Assembly: GCA_020054675.1 (NCBI GenBank)
Contig: JAIHAL010000001.1
Location: 1-64,000, forward strand
Source of the DNA: Oscillospiraceae bacterium
GTDB taxonomy: Bacteria > Bacillota > Clostridia > Oscillospirales > Ruminococcaceae
Reading direction: 5' to 3'
DNA length: 64,000 nt
Shown here: positions 60,271-64,000 of the stretch, piece by piece
Position numbering within the stretch: the stretch's first letter is position 1
How the letters are laid out: each line of letters opens with the position of its first letter
Notes under the pieces: model-generated
The model's database searches: none
What the model was told of the DNA's origin: nothing
What the model saw: the letters and a program-made list of their open reading frames with translations, nothing else
Position numbers and translations under genes: made by a program

Positions 60271-61550
60271 AAGACAATAATACTCAAGAAAACAAATTGA
60301 ATGAAAATCCTGAAAATGACGATAATGAGGCGCTTTTGCAGGAAATTTTAAACGCAAAGGAAAAGGTGCAGAAAGAAAAGGATGCGGCGGCAAAAGAAAC
60401 CACTGAAAGCGAAGAAAATCTTGAAGAAGAAATTATAGAAGATGTTGAAGAGGAAGAAATTAAAGAGGAAAAGCATAAAAGAAAAAAGAAAAAGAAACGT
60501 TCCTATAAAAAGCTTTATTTCATCCTGCTTCTTGCAATTTTTATAGTAGGAATTTCGTCTTTTGCCGCCATTTATATAATTAGAATAGGCAAGGATGCTT
60601 TTGGAATAGACCAGCCGAGTAATCCGGTTGAAATAAATATTCCAAAAGGCTCAACCACTGCCGATATAGCGCAAATCTTGCAAGAAAACGGCATAATTGA
60701 GGAGCCGCTGATATTCAGGCTTTTTTCAAAATTAAAGCATGCGGATTCCTTATATAAAGAAGGAAATCATACTTTAAGGCCTGATATGTCATATGATGTA
60801 ATAGTGGAGGAACTTCAAAAAGAAAGTCAAAGGGATACTGTTGACATAACTTTTCCTGAGGGCATAACACTAATAGAATGTGCGAAACTGCTTGAAAAAA
60901 ATGAAGTATGTAAAGCAGATGATTTTATTTATGCCTTTAACTCCGCAAGCTTTGGTTATGATTTTGAGAGTCAGGTTACAAATAGTAAACTGAAATTTTA
61001 TAAAATGGAAGGGTATTTTTTCCCTGACACTTATAAATTTTATAAAAATAGCGAACCTCAGATTGTTGCCAAGAAAATATATGCCAATTTTGCGGAAAAA
61101 GTAAACAATAATCTAATGGGCAGGATGAAGGAGCTTAATATTACTCTTGATGAAACAATAACCCTTGCTTCGATTGTGCAGGCCGAGGCTCCGGTAAGCT
61201 ATGATATGAAAAATGTCGCGTCTGTTTTTTGGAACAGGCTTAGGAATAAAGATAAATTTCCGCTTTTGCAATCGGACCCAACGACAAAATATGTCAATGA
61301 GGTTATAAAGCCTAATATTGAAGTCGAGAATGAAGAAATGTATATTGCATATGATACATACCAAGGACCCGGGCTTCCGCCGGGAGCAATCTGCAATCCG
61401 GGGCTTGATGCAATAGAAGCAGTTCTTTATCCAAACGACACTGATTATTTTTATTTTTGTGCAAATCTTGAAACAAAAGAATGTTTTTATGCAAAAACTT
61501 TAAATGAACATGAACAAAACCTTGTTAAAGCCGGTTTGACTGGGAAGTAA
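60267..61550 (+). CDS. mltG: Endolytic murein transglycosylase
   Basis: About 427 residues: acidic, charged cytoplasmic head (residues 1-75), one membrane helix (LYFILLLAIFIVGISSFAAIYII), then the YceG domain with VDITFPEGITLIECAKLL, catalytic Glu in LASIVQAEAPVSYDMKNVASVFWNRL, LLQSDPTTKYV, YDTYQGPGLPPGAICNPGLDAIEAVLYP. Cuts nascent peptidoglycan glycan strands outside the membrane. ATG at 60267 has GGAG at 60257; ATG 60255 is an alternative. Confidence 0.94.
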   Translation: MKDNNTQENKLNENPENDDNEALLQEILNAKEKVQKEKDAAAKETTESEENLEEEIIEDVEEEEIKEEKHKRKKKKKRSYKKLYFILLLAIFIVGISSFAAIYIIRIGKDAFGIDQPSNPVEINIPKGSTTADIAQILQENGIIEEPLIFRLFSKLKHADSLYKEGNHTLRPDMSYDVIVEELQKESQRDTVDITFPEGITLIECAKLLEKNEVCKADDFIYAFNSASFGYDFESQVTNSKLKFYKMEGYFFPDTYKFYKNSEPQIVAKKIYANFAEKVNNNLMGRMKELNITLDETITLASIVQAEAPVSYDMKNVASVFWNRLRNKDKFPLLQSDPTTKYVNEVIKPNIEVENEEMYIAYDTYQGPGLPPGAICNPGLDAIEAVLYPNDTDYFYFCANLETKECFYAKTLNEHEQNLVKAGLTGK

Positions 61551-61571
61551 TTTTTTTGGAGGATTTTTGTC

Positions 61572-62783
61572 TTGGCAATAGAACTTTTATCCCCGGCCGG
61601 AGATTACGAATGTTTCCGTGCCGCTGTTGATTACGGGGCAGATGCTGTTTACCTCGGTGGAAAAAGCTTCGGCATGAGGTCGGGGCCTAAAAATTTTTCT
61701 TATGAGGAATTAAAATCAGCCATTGATTTTGCACATTCCAGAGGGGTTAAGGTATATCTTACATCCAATACGCTTCCGCGGAATAATGAAATAGAGCTTT
61801 TTGAGCCTTTTGTAAAAGAAGCTGCTGCCTGCGGAGTGGATGCAATGATTGTAACCGATATAGGCGTGCTGTCATTGGTTAAGAAATATGTTCCGGATAT
61901 GGAAATCCATATTTCCACACAAGCAGGCATAGTAAATTATGCGACAGCAAATGAATTTTACAATATGGGAGCCAAAAGGATTGTGCTTGCAAGGGAACTT
62001 TCGCTTGAAGAAATAGCGGGGATACGGGCAAAAACTCCTGCGGAACTTGATATTGAAGCCTTTGTGCATGGAGCAATGTGTGTTTCTTTTTCGGGAAGAT
62101 GCCTTTTGTCAAATTATATAGTCAACCGTGACGCAAATAGAGGAGAATGTGCCCAGCCGTGCAGATGGGGATATTATTTGATGGAGGAAAAGCGCCCCAA
62201 TGAATTTTATCCTATCTATGAGGATGAAAAAGGGACATATATATTAAACGCAAAAGACCTTTGCATGATTGATTTTATTGACAAGCTTGCTTTGGCAGGG
62301 ATAACAAGCTTTAAGATAGAAGGAAGGGCAAAGTCGTCGTATTATGTTTCCGTGGTGACAAATGCATACAGAATGGCTATAGACCATTATCTTAAAAATC
62401 CGAGTAATTTTAAGCTTCCTAAATGGATTCGCGAGGAAGTTTTTAAAGTCAGCCACCGCAGCTATTGTACAGGATTTTATTTTGGGCATCCAAAGGATTG
62501 CCAGTATTATGAAAACAGTGGGTATATCCGCGAATATGACGTGGCGGCAATAATTAAAAAGTGCGAAAACGGCTTTATTTATGCACAGCAGAGGAATAAA
62601 TTCAGCGTGGGCGAAACGGTTGAAATTTTTTCGCCAAAAAGAGAACCTGATGAAATGGTTGTTCCGGCTATCTTCAATGGTCAGGATGAAAGCATACAAA
62701 GCGCCTGTCATCCGATGATGGAGCTTAAAATCCCTTGCGAAAAAAGCTATCCGGAGAATTCTATAATAAGAATTAAAAGGTAA
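61572..62783 (+). CDS. U32-family peptidase (tRNA/rRNA hydroxylation type)
   Basis: 403 residues of PF01136: ELLSPAGDYECFRAAVDYGADAVYLGGKSFGMR, DIGVLSLVKKY, IEAFVHGAMCVSFSGRCLLSNYIVNRDANRGECAQPCRWGYYLME (Cys-rich signature), NAKDLCMIDFIDKLALAGITSFKIEGRAKSSYYV. Relatives TrhP and RlhA hydroxylate uridine/cytidine in RNA; the length fits TrhP. TTG start after TTGGAGG. mltG-U32 adjacency is common in clostridia. Confidence 0.92.
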   Translation: MAIELLSPAGDYECFRAAVDYGADAVYLGGKSFGMRSGPKNFSYEELKSAIDFAHSRGVKVYLTSNTLPRNNEIELFEPFVKEAAACGVDAMIVTDIGVLSLVKKYVPDMEIHISTQAGIVNYATANEFYNMGAKRIVLARELSLEEIAGIRAKTPAELDIEAFVHGAMCVSFSGRCLLSNYIVNRDANRGECAQPCRWGYYLMEEKRPNEFYPIYEDEKGTYILNAKDLCMIDFIDKLALAGITSFKIEGRAKSSYYVSVVTNAYRMAIDHYLKNPSNFKLPKWIREEVFKVSHRSYCTGFYFGHPKDCQYYENSGYIREYDVAAIIKKCENGFIYAQQRNKFSVGETVEIFSPKREPDEMVVPAIFNGQDESIQSACHPMMELKIPCEKSYPENSIIRIKR

Positions 62784-62860
62784 AATTTGCAAGTTACAAT
62801 AATTTTTAAAAAAAGGCTCTTTGTCAATAGTTGGGGTAAATCCGAAAAAATGAAAGAAAG

Positions 62861-62897
62861 CAGGTGGTGGCAATCAGACTATCACCTGTTTGTTTTT
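62861..62897 (+). terminator. Terminator of the long core operon
   Basis: CAGGTGGT (62861-62868) pairs with ATCACCTG (62881-62888), 12-base loop, then TTTGTTTTT. Confidence 0.8.
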
Positions 62898-63038
62898 AAA
62901 ATTTTTGGAAATATTGTAGAGCATGGAAATTATGCAAGACTGATTGATGAAGCTGGCGCATTTGCAAAGCTTTGTCTTGTTGAAGCCGTTGATTAAATGA
63001 CTTTGCAATTAAATTGGCCGATTTATTGCAAAAAACTC

Positions 63039-63067
63039 TTGACAGGGATAAGGAATTGTATTATAAT
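63039..63067 (+). promoter_or_regulatory. Consensus SigA promoter of rpsL
   Basis: TTGACA (63039-63044), 17-bp spacer, TATAAT (63062-63067): both hexamers perfect. Confidence 0.92.
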
Positions 63068-63132
63068 ACTTTAGTATGAGTGCGCATATATTGTGTATTT
63101 TCATGCCATTTTAAAGGAAAGGAGATAGATTG

Positions 63133-63558
63133 ATGCCAACCTTTAACCAGTTAGTTCGCAAGGGAAGGGAAGTTGTCGAGAAGAAATCAACCGCTCCGGC
63201 ACTTTTGAAGGGATTCAACTCAAAGAAGAAAATTGAGATTGCTCAGAATTCACCTCAAAAGCGCGGCGTTTGCACTGCGGTAAGAACTCAGACTCCTAAG
63301 AAGCCTAACTCAGCTCTTAGAAAAATTGCCAGAGTAAGGCTTTCAAACCATACTGAAGTTACTGCATACATTCCCGGCATAGGCCATAACCTTCAGGAAC
63401 ACAGCGTAGTTCTCATTCGCGGCGGACGTGTTAAGGACCTCCCGGGTGTGCGTTACCACATTATCCGCGGAACTCTTGATGCGCAAGGCGTTGCAAAGAG
63501 AATGCAGGGACGTTCCAAGTACGGTGCTAAGCGTCCTAAGGCAGGAGCTGCAAAGTAA
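63133..63558 (+). CDS. rpsL: Ribosomal protein uS12
   Basis: 141 residues: [80 protein letters not shown]. The two lysines whose changes give streptomycin resistance (in TPKKPNS and GGRVKDLPG) are wild type. AAAGGAGAT precedes ATG 63133; TTG 63130 is an unlikely start. Confidence 0.97.
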   Translation: MPTFNQLVRKGREVVEKKSTAPALLKGFNSKKKIEIAQNSPQKRGVCTAVRTQTPKKPNSALRKIARVRLSNHTEVTAYIPGIGHNLQEHSVVLIRGGRVKDLPGVRYHIIRGTLDAQGVAKRMQGRSKYGAKRPKAGAAK

Positions 63559-63715
63559 TTTGAAAAACAACAACCGCAAACTTAATTTTGGGGTATTTTA
63601 ATATATAATAGTTTTATAATATATATTATTGCCTCAATATTGGTCAACGGGTCTGCGCATTTTTGCGCATTGAAACGAGTACCTGTGATATCATACTATG
63701 AAGGAGGGAAGCGAA

Positions 63716-64000
63716 GTGCCAAGAAGAGGTAATGTTGCCAAGCGAGATGTTTTGGCAGATCCGCTTTATAATTCTAAGCTTGTAACCCGTCTTATAAACA
63801 ACGTTATGCTTGACGGCAAGAAGGGTGTAGCTCAGAAGATTGTTTATGGCGCGTTCGAAATAGTTGCCGAAAAGACAGGCAAAGACGCTTTGGAGGTTTT
63901 TGAGCAGGCAATGGAAAATGTTATGCCTGTTCTTGAAGTAAAAGCTCGCCGTGTCGGCGGTGCAACCTATCAGGTTCCTATGGAAGTGCGTCCTGAAAGA
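63716..64000 (+). CDS. rpsG: Ribosomal protein uS7 (partial, window end)
   Basis: First 95 residues: [74 protein letters not shown] start with AAGGAGGG upstream. The rpsL-rpsG gap (157 bases) has an AT-rich tract and a TGCGCA-T4-TGCGCA hairpin near 63656; no other gene is seen. The gene runs past the window end. Confidence 0.95.
   Translation, partial: MPRRGNVAKRDVLADPLYNSKLVTRLINNVMLDGKKGVAQKIVYGAFEIVAEKTGKDALEVFEQAMENVMPVLEVKARRVGGATYQVPMEVRPER

Noticed and set aside
62787-62996. 69-codon ORF between the U32 peptidase and rpsL
   Set aside because: It runs through a strong terminator hairpin (62861-62897), has no ribosome site and a TTG start; a decayed gene piece cannot be excluded.

Overview
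The window looks like a chromosomal segment of an anaerobic, endospore-forming, AT-rich Clostridia-type Firmicute. Direct support: a complete spoIIIAA-AH operon, an HndABCD-type [FeFe] hydrogenase operon, ThyX instead of ThyA, an Asp23/NusB/xseAB/ispA/dxs/tlyA/nadK/argR/recN string in a typical clostridial order, and many TTG starts behind good GGAGG-like ribosome sites. The species cannot be named from the sequence.

Layout. 0.1-6.7 kb is an insertion-sequence graveyard: an internally deleted IS256-type copy, two IS3-type remnants with inverted ends around a tiny membrane-protein gene, a beta-lactamase-fold gene whose last codons lie in an IS tip, a truncated IS1182-type transposase, and an IS66 element with a full tnpC but a truncated tnpB. 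6.7-9.25 kb (minus) is an ABC exporter operon with a membrane-anchored protein and a zinc-ribbon protein. 9.7-19.2 kb holds methionine/sulfur genes (metE with a LysR regulator, metY behind a short Cys-containing upstream ORF), thpR, a surface-glycan-like operon and a CPBP protease. 19.3-24.3 kb (minus) is the bifurcating-type hydrogenase operon; divergent from it, 24.6-27.8 kb carries a regulatory set: two DRTGG proteins, an RsbW-like ATPase, an H-cluster-like Fe-S protein with sensor-type substitutions, and a PHP phosphoesterase. 27.8-37.5 kb is housekeeping: a SpoVB-like flippase, murD, two M42 peptidases, a GNAT protein, a methionine-gamma-lyase-family enzyme, exonuclease III, endonuclease III, bioY under a BirA-type operator, and DUF1284.

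37.6-42.3 kb is the spoIIIA operon behind a sigma-E-like promoter. 42.4-46.3 kb is a second accessory island: an orphan gene, a complete IS256-family element with a perfect 8-bp target duplication, a stand-alone PD-(D/E)XK nuclease-like gene and IS remnants. 46.4-62.8 kb is one long plus-strand run of core genes (asp23, nusB, a tsaD paralogue, xseAB, ispA, dxs, tlyA, nadK, argR, recN, thyX, tmk, a lysyltransferase-fold protein, a DJ-1 protein, 5-formyl-THF cyclo-ligase, mltG, a U32 peptidase). The window closes with rpsL and the start of rpsG behind a consensus promoter.

The most system-like region is the divergent hydrogenase/regulator locus (19.3-27.8 kb): catalytic enzyme, probable H-cluster sensor, ATP-binding switch proteins and DRTGG proteins share one intergenic region that carries a perfect palindrome and a Rex-like site. 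Related regulatory sets are known beside clostridial hydrogenases, but their mechanism is, to my knowledge, largely untested.
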